Positions 8,641-21,358 of a DNA stretch of 64,000 nucleotides are shown piece after piece. Within the stretch, counting starts at the first letter, position 1. Each line of letters begins with the position of its first letter. The position numbers and the translations under genes are program-made. Source of the stretch: Hippopus hippopus (Eukaryota > Mollusca > Bivalvia > Cardiida > Cardiidae); the NCBI GenBank assembly GCA_946811185.2, contig OX328105.1:48112845-48176844 (forward strand), given 5' to 3'. Under the pieces are notes generated by a model. That model searched no databases, was not told where the DNA came from, and saw nothing but the letters and a program-made list of their open reading frames with translations.

Positions 8641-9985
8641 CCCTGAGGCGTCTATTGCGAATAGATCAATTGTATTTCTCACGCTTTGTAAAAGTTTTTT
8701 TCTATTCATCATCTCTGCTACGGTCTACATTTTCCATCTAGCTTTTTAATGACTGTTTTAAGACCAAAGAGCCTTCCAAAGATGCCAAATATTTTTTCAT
8801 TATTTTTGCTTACGTGTGGGCTGCACTTACGACGAAAGCATGACAAATACTATATACTTGTATAGACCATTCTGTTAATCAAAAGCTACATAAAAGTATT
8901 TTCAAAATTTAGATAGACTAATGTTCGACAGCATTTTTTCAATCGTGACAATACCAGTCCTTTGTATGTTCATAAATTCGGTCATGTTCCATCCAACAAA
9001 AGTAATATATTTTGGACTGAAAGGTGTTAACGGAAAAACAAAGCCTACTTCCTAAGTAATTTTTTACAAAAAACTAAAGTTTTGAAATGAAGCCCTCATC
9101 AATTGGTGCTGACTTACATATTCAGAGCCGGCCCACATAATCGGAGCCCTTCTTTATTTTCACCATTTTTGTGCTATTTCTTTTCAATTCTTTACCAGAA
9201 GTAAATGTAACATTTGAAGACATTAATTCACGCTTTTGGAACAGCAAAACTCTTTTAATTGCCATTTATATGGCAATAATAGACTGAATTTAGGTCCGTG
9301 ACGTATTATTTTAGCTAAGGTCAATCCACGCCACAAATGATTCAGACAACATCATACACTTGTTACAACTTTCCGTAGTGTAGAAAACACGTTGAAAGAC
9401 CAGAACATTGCATGACATTCTCCTTTTTTGGACTCTCAAAGATCGAAGAACACATGATTACAAATAATGACAAGCTTACCTGTTTTTTGGTTGTTTTTCA
9501 GCCGACATCTTCAGAAACGGAAGACCAACACAACATTTTCTCGTCGGAGCCATTGGCTCTGAATATGAAGTTTCCTACCCGTGTATATAATAAGTACGAA
9601 ATGATGTCAAAAATGACGTCACACAATTGTGATATCAAACGTGTATAAGTTAAGAAAATTCGCAATGGGTATATTACACTGAAAATAAGGGATGTTGTCC
9701 TCGCATACTGAGGGCACTTTAAAGTGACTACAGGTACACTTTTGATCAAGATAAGACTGCACAGAAAGCACAGCCTAATCTTGGATCTACATCGTCTTTC
9801 CTTTTCTGAAAGATATTCCAGCCCTAACACCCTTGACATAGAGGCAATTGTGCATTTTAAATCACAAAAAAACAAGTTTGTTTTAGAGCACCTTTTATAA
9901 AAGTTTGGTAAATGTCCGGCTTGAACTTGATCTACTCTATTATTCATTTTGAATACCTCGTTGTTGTTGTGTCTTTATTGAAAAA
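8641..9985. other. intergenic, no supported gene
   Basis: AT-rich sequence with no recognised exon or full repeat. A degenerate family-C core lies near 9738-9800 (AAGACTGCACAG and a following TAATCTTGGATCTACA). A splice-acceptor-like TTGTTTTTCAG at about 9491-9501 precedes a short frame, but nothing identifies an exon. Confidence 0.4.
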
Positions 9986-10193
9986 TCGCTTCTTTTAACG
10001 ATCTTACTTTGAAGGACTTTTGAAAGCATTGTTGGAAAAAAAGGAAATACTGCTAACCAGCATTTCCTCCTTTTTCCGCAATTCTTTCGCTCCTTTCACA
10101 ACAAATTCCGTCATTTAAGCTACATTTAGTTCATCGTTTGCAAATACTGTCGATTTGGACAGGTTTAAAAATATGTCGTGTGGTAAGGGTTAA
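9986..10193 (+). mobile_element. family A MITE, degenerate copy
   Basis: Family A elements are about 230 bp. They begin TTAACTCTTTACCA and end TGGTAAAGAGTTAA, implying TTAA target duplication as in piggyBac-type elements. Their centre is a long palindrome around AAATGCTGGTAACCAGCATT flanked by GGGAAAAGGAG/CTCCTTTTCCC. This copy has a mutated left end; its right TTAA is 10190-10193. Confidence 0.75.
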
Positions 10194-10401
10194 CTCTTTA
10201 CCAAACAACAAAATCTTGAACAAGTCTAAAATGAAACCATTTGCAGACGACAATAAAGTGTGGCCCAAATGATTGGATTTGTCTCTGAGAGAGTGAAAAA
10301 CATTGTGGGAAATGGAGAAAATGCTGGTTACCAGCATTTTCTCCTTTTCCCACAATGTTTTAAAAAGGCTTATTCTCTAGGGTCGTTTGCTAAAGGGTTA
10401 A
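10190..10401 (-). mobile_element. family A MITE, complete, inverted
   Basis: Starts and ends at TTAA (10190-10193, 10398-10401). The palindrome is near perfect at about 10305-10362. The left TTAA is the same one that ends the preceding copy, so two elements lie head to head on one site. Confidence 0.85.
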
Positions 10402-10621
10402 ATAAGTATATCCATTTAAAATATTTGGCGCTCAAAGGGCGACAAAGTCAACGGTACACAGATAATTGGTACACTCGGAGCGTCACAGCTGGGGATGATC
10501 TCGCCGGATTAGATTATTGAGTCATATCGCTGATAATAAAGTATTGTATTATAATATGGTATTTATCGATAGCACGACATGAAAAAAAAAAGACTTAAAA
10601 AATGAACGAAACTACCAAATC

Positions 10622-10832
10622 TTAACCCTTATAAATTAAATGAAAATTTCCACTCAACAGAAAAAAAAAAAACCCAAATATTGCGATTTTCAAAGTTGAT
10701 TTCACCCGGGAAAAGATATACCGTATCGGACAGTGTAGGTCTAAAATGAGACTGCATGTTCTGAGCTGTCTGATCTTGATCTACATTGTCTGCAAAAGCT
10801 TTCCGAGTCGCGCTTAGTAGCCTAGGGGTTAA
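10622..10832 (+). mobile_element. family C MITE, complete
   Basis: Family C elements are about 205-210 bp. They run from TTAACCCTTA to TAAGGGTTAA, with the subterminal block GAGTCGCGCTTAGCAGCC and a central palindrome AGATCAGACTGCAC/GTGCAGTCTGATCT between TGTCCG arms. This copy has both TTAA ends (10622-10625, 10829-10832). Confidence 0.85.
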
Positions 10833-11053
10833 CTCTCTGTCAAACGACTAACTTTTCGGCCTACCCAATTGAAAACATTTGCAGACTGCGAATCAAATGT
10901 TGCTAAGCTGATGGACTTTGTCTTTGAAACGGTAGAGCTTATTTTGAAAAAGGAGAAAATACTGATTACCAGTATTTTCCACTTTTGATACAATGTTTCG
11001 AAAGCTAAATAACCAATGGTCGTTGAAACACATGATTGTTTGGTAGCGGTTTA
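10829..11053 (-). mobile_element. family A MITE, inverted, abutting a family C copy
   Basis: It starts on the TTAA (10829-10832) that ends the preceding C element. Its core is diverged (AAATACTGATTACCAGTATT) and its far end is decayed (GGTAGCGGTTTAA). Confidence 0.7.
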
Positions 11054-11681
11054 AATATTAATCTCGGTCATTAAAGGGACCTTCCTGGATTATTTGCCTG
11101 GAATTAAAAGTTTTTGTTAAACACTGATATATACTGCAAACATTGATATGTACTACAAAATATACTTTTGTCTGCAAAAGTAAAGAAATGGACAATTACA
11201 TGCTGTAAACTATGCAAATTTGATGTTCAAATAACGGGTTTGGTAGCCCCGTCTTTTTTTTTTGAGATCTAATATGACATCATCATGCCTATTTGAATAC
11301 GATCCATCAAAATCTCCGCGCTTTATCAATTACGTGACAGTACCATAAACCTGGAGCAAAATATAAAAATACCTTATCAGGCTACGCAGCCCATTAAGGG
11401 AATACCGTTGGAAAAATAGTGTTGCTTACATTTGTCTTTTTCTTTACAGATGGTCTTCAGTTATTAACTAACTTAATTCAGTGATAAATCATTTCTGAAC
11501 TTTGGTAAGATCAATCAGTACAGCACCCTGAAATGATTATAGTTTTATTTATGCAGATTTTTTAAATCAAATTGTATCCATATACACTGAAAAAAAAAGA
11601 TAAAGTTTGTAAAATACATTGCTAAGTTGCTTTGTTACCATTCATGAACAAGTACTGAAAATATCTTCCTGATAAGATACC
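11054..11681. other. intergenic, nothing recognised
   Basis: AT-rich, without coding signal or clear repeat ends. A stretch near 11340-11420 (CTACGCAGCCCATTAAGG) may be an old repeat fragment. Confidence 0.35.
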
Positions 11682-11915
11682 TTAACTCTTTACCAAATGA
11701 CAAAAATGTAGACTGGTCCAAATTGAAAGTACTTGCAGACGATAATTTCACCGTGGCAAAACTCATGGATAGGTTTTTGACCTGGAAGTGGTGAAAAATC
11801 TTTGTGGGAAAAAAGAACATGCTGTTTATCATCATTTTCTTCTTTTGCCACAACATTTTCAAAAATCCTCTTTCTCAGAGGTCGTTAAAACTAGGAATTG
11901 TGAGGTAGAGGGTTT
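11682..11915 (-). mobile_element. family A MITE, inverted, diverged
   Basis: TTAACTCTTTACCAAATGAC at 11682, an eroded palindrome around 11820-11850 (CATGCTGTTTATCATCATTT), and a decayed right end near 11913. Confidence 0.7.
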
Positions 11916-11940
11916 TGAAAAATACCCTCATTATACAAAA

Positions 11941-12118
11941 TTAACCCTTATCCTACCGAAATTGTTGACTGTTACACAAATAGGGTAGGATGTACTAGTA
12001 TATAATCGAAACTACCGAGAAAACTGAGCGGAGAGTGTAGAGCAAGATCAGATTGCACGTATGAGCAGACTGATTTTGCTTTACACTCTCCGAAAACGAA
12101 CGGCAGGATTTTAGTTAA
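11941..12118 (+). mobile_element. family C-related MITE, variant
   Basis: Begins TTAACCCTTATCCT, has a core related to C (AGATCAGATTGCACG, GCAGACTGATTTTG) between GGAGAGTGTAG/CTACACTCTCC-like arms, and reaches a TTAA at 12115. The arms differ from typical C, so it may be a subfamily. Confidence 0.55.
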
Positions 12119-13093
12119 CTTATAGTGACTTCTCTGCATAGCCTTGTTGTTTTTACAAATAATGGTAGAAAATTCGGAACTACATAAGTTATTCTACTAC
12201 CATAATATTTTTTTCAACCTCTTTCACTGTTTGACCTATACACTGCTAGTCCGTCATACAGCTTTAAAACTAAACAATGATATTCAGCTGCCATAATATT
12301 TTCCAAGCTGTATCACAGTTTCGCCTATACGCTATATCACACACTTTTGAAACCAAAAATGATGTAAGAAAGTATTACTATTAAAGCATAGCCATATGAC
12401 TTATTCATACTTTCAAGTGCATATCATGTTAATGACTATAAACCTTGTGAAGTTTTCGTCAAATAAACGCCGTTCTGTTCTGTTCTATATCATACTAAAT
12501 TTTCTGCCGCTACTCGGTACGAACATATTGAAGAAATGATACTATTGCACCGAAGCGTGATCTCTGCAAACTATTTTTTTATTCAGTGTAAGATATTGTT
12601 ACATGCATGTAGATGTTATATTTATATTTTTGCCTAAGCTTTGCAATGACGATGAACATAGTTCAAGTCATCGGGAAATATTTTTTTTCTGTTCTGTTCA
12701 GTTATCTACCGTCCAGCCAGTTTTATTTGAGTAGGATGTCGAAACAGATCGAGAACTATAAGGCATCGCAGATGAAGATCTGATTGATTTAAAAATCTGT
12801 TCCAGGTAATAGAGGCTCCGTTTAAACCGTTATAAAGGCAGAAAAATGAGGATATTAAAGAACGGAAACGAGTTTTCGCTTGTTGATTTTAATATTCCGT
12901 GACAATTTAGATTAAGCAATTAACAGATTTACGTTCGAATAAATCATCGCATACTCGAGCAATGGTCTAGCAACTGTTCTACCAATTCTTTGAGAAATGG
13001 GCGTGGGATCGTCGATAATGCTCTATCACCCAAACGCAACAAGGTGTTGTTCCCAGCTGGCTGGTTCTTCGGTAACTTGATAGTTGTAATGAC
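12119..13093. other. intergenic, nothing recognised
   Basis: No gene or full repeat seen. Two similar CTACCATAATATTTT / CTGCCATAATATTTT segments about 100 bp apart (near 12196 and 12288) suggest an old local duplication. Confidence 0.35.
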
Positions 13094-13322
13094 TTAACCC
13101 TTTACCACACAATCCCGACTTTTAACGACCATGAGAAAAAAGCCTTCTGAAAACATGGTGGGAAAAGGAGAAAATGCTGGTAACCAGCATTTTCTCCTTT
13201 TCCCACAATGTTTTCTTCCCTTCCCAAAACAGATTTCAAATTTCCAGTCACTTTTATTTTGTCGTCTGCAAATGCTTTCAAATTTGACCAGTCTAAAATT
13301 TTGTCGTTTGGTAAAGAGTTAA
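13094..13322 (+). mobile_element. family A MITE, complete, near consensus
   Basis: 229 bp between TTAA sites at 13094 and 13319. The palindrome is essentially perfect (AAATGCTGGTAACCAGCATT). The tail is TCGTCTGCAAATGCTTTCAA...GGTAAAGAGTTAA. One of the best-preserved copies. Confidence 0.9.
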
Positions 13323-13364
13323 GCATTCTATTTACGTTTTTCCAAACAATTCAGTGGTGAAAAG

Positions 13365-13548
13365 ATTCAGAAGAAAAAGCGCCTGAAAACATTGTGGGAA
13401 TGGGGAAAAAATGTTGGTAATCAGAATTTTTCCCTTACAGAATGTTTTCTACATTTTCAAAGACAAATCCAGTGACTTGAACCACATTTGATTTCTTGTC
13501 TGTAAATGCCTTTTAATTGGACAAGTCTAAAATTTTGTCGTATGTACC
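13365..13548 (+). mobile_element. family A MITE, incomplete
   Basis: Starts inside the element (GCCTGAAAACATTGTGGGAA). The palindrome is eroded (AAATGTTGGTAATCAG). The right end decays after AAATTTTGTCGTATG. Confidence 0.7.
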
Positions 13549-13743
13549 CTGTCAGAATTAATTTGTTGATATCATAAATATGGATTAAGTTAATTGACAT
13601 TTAACATGGGTAACATGGTCTCAAACATAAAAAAAAAACGATACATCAAGACTTCTCTGCAAGTATGTCCAGGCTGATCTTTGTCGACAAGTACCGCAAA
13701 GTATGTCAATAGTGGCTCATAGAAGATAAATCTTTAAAAAAAT

Positions 13744-13943
13744 GCTACTGAATAAATTGATAAAAACTGAAGCCGTTGGCTAACTCTAAATAATGCGATT
13801 TCATAAATTCTCTTCTCCTGAAAAACTTCACCATGTCGGACGAGATAATCCAAGGTCAGAATGCATGTATTGTACAGTCTGATCTTGGTCTATTCTATCT
13901 TCATAAGCTCATTGAAGCTGGTTTATCAGACTAGGGGTTTATT
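13744..13943 (+). mobile_element. family C MITE, old copy
   Basis: The core is partly kept (GTACAGTCTGATCTTGGTCT). The subterminal block is reduced to CTAGGGGTTTATTAA and the left end is uncertain. Confidence 0.6.
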
Positions 13944-14179
13944 AATCGTCACCTGGCATTCGAAAAATGGCTGAATATTTTTTTCTTCAAGTGGGAATAT
14001 TTCTCAGATACCAGTAAGCCACGCCCCCTTATTGGCAGACTCTCCAGGAATCGCCATGAGTATTTGTGAGGCGTATTTGTTCGTTTTAAAAGTCCCGCCC
14101 TTCACGGCTGGAAAACTTGAATTAACGTCAATATCTGTTATCGTATTTGACAGCGTGTTATGTTAATACTCATAGACCA

Positions 14180-14406
14180 CTCCTTCGCGATTTATCCTTC
14201 ACTATCCTATGGTTACAACCTCGAAAAAAGGCTTTAGAAAGCATCGTGGGAAAAGGAGAAAATGCTGGTAAACCAGCATTTTCTCCTTTTCCCACGATGT
14301 TTTCTACACATTCACAGTAAAAAACCACCAATTTAGTCTCAATTACTTTGTCGTCTGCAAATGCTTTGAATTTAGACGAGTCTAAAACTTTGTCGTCTGG
14401 TAACAA
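14180..14406 (+). mobile_element. family A MITE upstream of the NK3 gene
   Basis: Very well kept palindrome with one extra A (AAATGCTGGTAAACCAGCAT) and flanks CATCGTGGGAAAAGG/CCTTTTCCCACGATG. Ends are mutated. It lies about 530 bp upstream of the NK3 start codon. Confidence 0.8.
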
Positions 14407-14812
14407 GATGTGCATTAACTTATCAGTTAGGAACAATACACCTAATTGTGGGGTAATTTGCGGGACCCTGAAGAGGTTAGATATTAAAAACGGCGTAATT
14501 TATTATCAGTCTGTCATTTCCTCAGCTACCGGATTTCGTACCGGAAGAAAAGAGTGGTTAGATTTATGGAAGAAGTATGCTATAGCCAGAAGTTGATGAT
14601 TTTACTTGATTTCTTTTTCTGCTTGGGCCTCTCCAGGAAATTGTTTTTTTGGACAAATTATCTTTAGAAACTCATTGAGAGGAGTATTTCTCGAAATCGT
14701 TCATGAATGCTTTATTATTTAACTGTATCGTTTGTGTAAAATTTACTTGTGTTATGTCAGAAATATTGGTGTAACTGTGCATGATATGATACAGTTTTCA
14801 ATTGAAACGAAA

Positions 14813-14822
14813 AATATATATA
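14813..14822 (+). promoter_or_regulatory. TATA-like stretch upstream of the NK3 gene
   Basis: ATATATATATA lies about 115 bp before the ATG at 14933, a plausible spacing for a core promoter with a short leader. The surroundings are AT-rich, so this is weak. Confidence 0.25.
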
Positions 14823-14932
14823 TAGATAAATAATAAATAAACACAGAGCATTAGAAAATTAAGATAAATCAAAGCAGAACTACAGACGTTGTGCTTAGAA
14901 TTTTCAGTTTCTTTTCTATCGGGAGGAAAAAC

Positions 14933-15797
14933 ATGGATACAACTTGTCTCTCCGACCAGGATGAGGCATCGTCAGATGTCAGCAAAAGAACCTCAAAACC
15001 TGTGGAGCGTTTCTCTTTTTCTATAGAAAATATTTTGAAGAAGCCAAAAAGGACTGTGATTAATGTCCCAGAGGTGAGAAAGAGAAATATCTCCGTGGAT
15101 CAGACAGAAGATGATTGGAATGATAACTGTGAGGAGGATCAAAGTGACTTTATGAAGGCGCTAGATCTGTCAAAACGTCTGGACAATTTTGAACGCGATC
15201 AAAATAATCAGCAAAAACAATGGTCTCTTTCACCCGATAATAATTTGCGTCGAAAGAGATGGTCCTCGAGTTTTTCTACTAGTGTTGATAAAAATCTTGA
15301 ATCGCTTGAAGAACCGTCCGAGGAGATTAACGACAATAGACCTAATGACTTGAATAATACTCGAACAAATGACAATTTTTTACCAGTTGGCAATATACGT
15401 AGAAACAAAGCAGTGAACAAGTTTGAAGATCAAGTCGCTTGCATGAACAGTGATCTTCAAAAATCTCACATCTTTCCGTTCTGTGGAATTCCAAACATTT
15501 GCACAAACGTATCGGATGGTCGACATCCATACTTAGAAAGCAACACAATTAATGAAAACAGTCGGAACAATGTATATTTACGATGGTATTCTTACCGTAA
15601 CTCAAACTCAAATGCAACCAATGTTAGAGCGAGGACAACAAATTTAAGTAACCGAGACCGAGATCTTGAGGCCGATGAAAGGTCGGCGGTATCAGCGGAC
15701 CAAAGAGTTGACACAGCCACGTGGCAGATTTCTGATTTAAATAAAGACGTGGACGCACCAGAGAGTCGTCTGGAAGACACGCTAGAAGATGACTGTG
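14933..15797 (+). CDS. Nkx3-2 (bap): NK3/bagpipe homeobox gene, exon 1
   Basis: Encodes residues 1-288 plus the first base of codon 289. The start is ATG 14933 in good context (AAAACATGG). The frame is also open upstream to 14891, but only from a GTG. Residues 27-35 (FSFSIENIL) form the TN/eh1 repressor motif that recruits Groucho in NK-class proteins (family knowledge). The rest is Asp/Asn/Ser/Arg-rich and probably disordered, with acidic segments around 60-80 and 280-288. The donor is GTG|GTAAGA at 15797/15798, phase 1, matching the phase of the homeobox exon. The gene product is a nuclear transcription factor; bagpipe orthologues specify visceral mesoderm in flies and jaw and skeletal tissue in vertebrates. 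The long acidic N-terminus is poorly conserved, so the family call rests mainly on exon 2. Confidence 0.85.
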
Positions 15798-17733
<1,936 letters not shown>

Positions 17734-18385
17734 TGATTCCTACATACACCCATGCATTCAAAAATATTTACATAAAACGAAATTATTCAAAACCAAAATG
17801 TGGACAGCCAGATTTTTTTTTTTTTTGTATAATTCCGGGTGCTCATCAATTCTGGAAATACATATATTTTGGTTAAGAACATATGAATACTTCGGCAAGG
17901 AACATAGTTCCGATTTATAAAATTCGTCCGCAGAGCGAAACAACGAAGTACCCGTCTAGTTCGTCAGTTTATTCCACTGTATTTGAACTTATTTATGTTG
18001 GACTACTTCCGTTCTAGGATGTTTCGAACATTGCATGTACTTATGCTTATGGGAGGCGTCAGATTATCACCTACTTTCGTACATGTGCAGGCAAAAGCCC
18101 GTCGGAATTCAAAGTAATAATCAAACAAATAAGTTTCCAACATTCTAGAATATTGCTATATATTTTTTCACTTAATGTATTTAGTGTAACGCTCAACTTC
18201 AAAAGGTAAATGAGTTTCGCGTGCTCTTATTTTATTTTTGTCGTCGTGAAGATTGTGTTTGTATAGATCTTCTTTATTCCACTCTGTATTTTATTCTTTA
18301 TAAATGGTAAATTCATTGCCTCCTGAAATAGATTCCCGACAGGCGGCTTTGAAATGCTTGCAAAATACAGAAAGTCAACAACAAC
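17734..18385. other. downstream of the NK3 gene, nothing recognised
   Basis: Presumed 3' UTR and intergenic sequence with a T-run at 17814-17826. No clear AATAAA near the stop and no further gene. Confidence 0.35.
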
Positions 18386-18619
18386 TAACCGTTTACCACA
18401 CAGTTCCCAGTTTTAACGACCCTGAAGGAGAGAGACCTTTTAAAACATTGTGGGGGAAAAGGTGAAAAGGCTGGTAACCAGCAGTTTCTCCTTTTTCAAC
18501 AATGTTTTCAAAAGCAACGTCTGCTTTCTTTCTTTCTTTCTTTTTTTTTTTTTGAGATATTTAATTTGTCTTCTGCAAATGCTTTAGATTTGAACAAGTC
18601 TAAAATTTATTCGAATGTT
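18386..18619 (+). mobile_element. family A MITE
   Basis: TAACCGTTTACCACACAG at the left, core GGCTGGTAACCAGCAG, tail TCTTCTGCAAATGCTTTAGA. A CTTT/T-rich expansion (18529-18554) has grown inside the right half. Confidence 0.75.
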
Positions 18620-18699
18620 GAAGAAATATGTTTTTATGCATGAGCACAAGTAAGTTCTCATTTTGCTTAAATACAGAGTCGGTTGGAGTAAGTACAAGT

Positions 18700-18858
18700 C
18701 ACATGGCTGCAAGCGTGGTAACCGGCATTTTCTCCTTTTCTAACGATGTTTTCCATCCTTTCAAAGATAAATTCCATCATTTGAGCCACATGTACTTTTT
18801 CGTCTGCAAATGCTTTGAATTTTGACCTGTGTAAACTTTTGAGGTTTGTTAAAGAGTC
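18700..18858 (+). mobile_element. family A MITE, 5'-truncated
   Basis: Only the right half survives: GGTAACCGGCATTTTCTCC, CATCATTTGAGCCACATG, CGTCTGCAAATGCTTTGAA and a decayed GTTAAAGAGTCAA end. Confidence 0.7.
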
Positions 18859-19092
18859 AAGGTCGAACAGCTTTGATAACGCAATAAAACAATCTAGTCT
18901 GAAATCTTTTGATGTCAATGACGATTTTATTTCCTATTGTGACCAAGAACAGGATGTAAAGAATATGAAGTCAAATGAAGTCTAATCTTAGTTCTACAAT
19001 ATGTGGTCCATGTATTTTATAAAATGAGTAAGGGGGAGAGAGAAAGACAGAAGCAGAGAGAGCGAGCCAACAAGCCTGCGAGCGAGCGATCG

Positions 19093-19114
19093 AGAGAGAG
19101 AGAGAGAGAGAGAG
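19093..19114. repeat. (GA)n microsatellite
   Basis: Uninterrupted GA repeat inside a wider purine-rich tract from about 19030 to 19135. Confidence 0.9.
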
Positions 19115-19348
19115 GTGGGATAGGGTAGGGGTAGGGTTGATTTTTGCGTTTGTAATATAAGACTTTTGAGTACATTTTACTTTTGTTATCTTTTAGCCTT
19201 ATAGGGGTTTTCTTTTTTTCATGTTCTTCAATCAAAGATGGACGGGCGTTCCATCAAAAAATATTTGTGCATGCTAAACCTAAAAGGGGGCTATCGAATT
19301 TTTGGTCAAAGTATAAAATTCTTGTTTAATAAATAACTGTAAACAGTT

Positions 19349-19469
19349 TCAGATCTGTCTGCTGTAAACCACAGTCAAATTCACTTGACATTTTTTTTTA
19401 GATAAATCAGTTTGTGGTTATATACATTTTTATTTATTGACTTTTATAGGAAATCATCTAAAAGTTACA
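19349..19469 (+). repeat. direct repeat, first copy
   Basis: About 120 bp from CAGATCTGTCTGCTGTAAAC to AAAGTTACAG, repeated in the same orientation at 19767-19889. A family-C-like core fragment follows at once (CAGTCTGATCTTTTGATC). Confidence 0.8.
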
Positions 19470-19665
19470 GTCTGATCTTTTGATCTTTGCTGGCCGTATA
19501 GGCAACTATAGTTGTGAAAGGCGTGTTAAAGGTTAACAAACTGTGTACAGGGTAGTGATATTGCTTCAGCATGCTGCCCCAATTTCTATCACCGTAAATA
19601 TTTTACGAAAGGCAACACAAAGCCGAACAGTGCGCTCCTTTGTACCATATGTCAAAAAACTTCTA

Positions 19666-19750
19666 TTGGTCTATCACGGAACAACAAAATTTTTATTGCT
19701 CGATCATTGGACAACGTTACTAAAAACAGCACAATGGCGAATCGCCTCTA
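19666..19750 (+). repeat. single arm of the family G hairpin element
   Basis: TTGGTCTATCACGGAAC...CGTTACTAAAAACAGCACA...CGCCTCTA matches one arm of the hairpin at 48172-48344. The partner arm is missing here. Confidence 0.65.
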
Positions 19751-19766
19751 TATCTTATACTACATT

Positions 19767-19889
19767 TTCAGATCTGTCTGCCGTAAACACAGTCAAAATA
19801 ACTAAACATTTTTTTTATTTAGATAAATTAGTTTGTGGTTATATACATTTTTATTATTGACTTTTACAGGGAATCGTCCAAAAGTTACG
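19767..19889 (+). repeat. direct repeat, second copy
   Basis: Second copy of the 19349-19469 unit, offset 418 bp, with small indels. It shares GTTTGTGGTTATATACATTT and the CTTTTA(T/C)AGG end. Confidence 0.8.
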
Positions 19890-19940
19890 AATTCCTTTAA
19901 GGTTCCTTATATCTGTGCATTTCATACAAACTCTGAAAAC

Positions 19941-20090
19941 ACATTTAACGGCCTCTCAGGAAAAAGGCTTTTGAAAGCATTATGAAAAAAGGGAGAAAAT
20001 GCTGGTTATACATATATTCTCTTTTCCCCACAACGATTAAAAACTTCTGCCATGGTCGCTAAAACACATGATTGTTTTAGAAAGAATTAA
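19941..20090 (+). mobile_element. family A MITE, short degenerate copy
   Basis: TTAACGGCCTCTCAGG at the left, GGCTTTTGAAAGCATTATG, GAGAAAATGCTGGTTATACA, then an end with GGTCGCTAAAACACATGATT like that of the copy ending near 11053. Confidence 0.6.
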
Positions 20091-20171
20091 AGCACGTAAT
20101 AAACTGAAAGGAATTACTCAGTCAGAAAAAAAGGTAACAATTTAAAAGGCGTTTCTGCCCTGATATTTCAG

Positions 20172-20255
20172 GAAGTGAGCGGACAGTATAGATTCAAGAT
20201 CAGAATGTACGTTCTGTGCAGTCTGATCTTGATCTACACTGTCCGCAAGTGGCAT
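20172..20255 (+). mobile_element. family C core without normal ends
   Basis: GCGGACAGTATAGATTCAAG through GTGCAGTCTGATCTTGATCT to CACTGTCCGCAAG. The palindrome is intact while the terminal TTAACCC blocks are not recognised. A second degenerate core lies at about 20970-21050. Confidence 0.6.
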
Positions 20256-20849
20256 TTTGATTTTGATCTGCAATGTCTACAGAACCAACAGCAGTTTTGC
20301 TCAGCGCTCAAATCTTTACGTCAAATTTTGAGAGGACCTCATAGCATTTATCAGACTGTCACTTGAACACATCACCACCTTTTAGCAGACGATATTTTGC
20401 GTATTGCAGCATAGTACTTTTGAAAAAATACTGTGGGAAAAGAGGGAATTACACATAACGAGTATTTTCTCCTTCTGCCGAGACTGTTTTATCTTTGACA
20501 TGGTTTCACGTGTAGTGTACAAATTTAACAGATGTTTTCGAAGGCGTCTGCCGTATTTTGTTTTAGAATAGATCAGTTAAATGTACAAGCGTATCAACAA
20601 CTACACGTAGACAGCACAGATTAAACAATTCCCTCACGACAAGCCACTTCACCGTGTTCCCACATACAGTCTAGTTATCTAAGAGAGGATTTTGAAAAAA
20701 AGATGGATTTGTTTAACTTTTTACCAAACGACCACATTCTAGCCTTAGTTTAATTTAAACATATTTGTTTTACATCGATTGAGAAACAAGTTCTTGCAAC
20801 TTATACTAATCGCTCTTGATTCTTCTTCTCGGAAACTAAACTGGTACTC

Positions 20850-20965
20850 GCGCCGAATGTGTGGGCCAATGAACAGTCTCAAAGTTATACCCGCTCCCGG
20901 GTACCGAACTCAGGACCTTACGGTTACGAGGCCGACGCTCTACCTCACAACCACGGATATTACAC
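20850..20965 (-). mobile_element. tRNA-derived SINE head
   Basis: On the minus strand, box A-like GTAGAGCGTCGGCC and box B-like GAGTTCGGTACCCGGGAG lie in the order of a tRNA-derived promoter. A close relative lies at 41965-42070 on the plus strand. No acceptor-stem pairing, so not a tRNA gene. Confidence 0.55.
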
Positions 20966-21147
20966 AAATTCTGAAGTCAGACTGCACCTTCTGTGCAGTC
21001 TAATTTTGGACTACACCATACGAGGCAGTCTGATAGTGATCTACCTTGTTTTCTAAAACAACTGAAGTTATTAGGAATCGATCTCAGAATTACCTGAATT
21101 CGAGTTCGACGCCTTAACTACTTGGACAAAGGGGCCAAGAAACATAC

Positions 21148-21358
21148 TTAACCCTTATCCTGCAAAACAAATGAAATAAAACTTTTAAGCCGATAGTTAA
21201 AACCCAAAGTTTGCTATTTCAAAGGTAATATTTTGGGGTAAATATATCCTTGTCGGACAGTTTAGATCAAAGATCAGACTGCATGTTCTGTGCAGTCTGA
21301 TCTTGATCTACAATGTCCGCAAAAAGCAGTGAGTCGCGCTTAGCAGCTTAAGGGTTAA
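21148..21358 (+). mobile_element. family C MITE, complete
   Basis: TTAACCCTTATCCTGC to TTAAGGGTTAA, 211 bp, with AGATCAGACTGCATG/GTGCAGTCTGATCT core and GAGTCGCGCTTAGCAGC. Confidence 0.9.

Noticed and set aside
9412..9947. Overlapping frames of 78 and 149 codons on opposite strands, with an acceptor-like TTGTTTTTCAG
   Set aside because: No domain, no partner exon and a translation of random composition; no support as an exon.
14891..14932. Upstream GTG extension of the NK3 exon 1 frame
   Set aside because: GTG is not a normal animal start; ATG 14933 has a good context and begins a sensible N-terminus.
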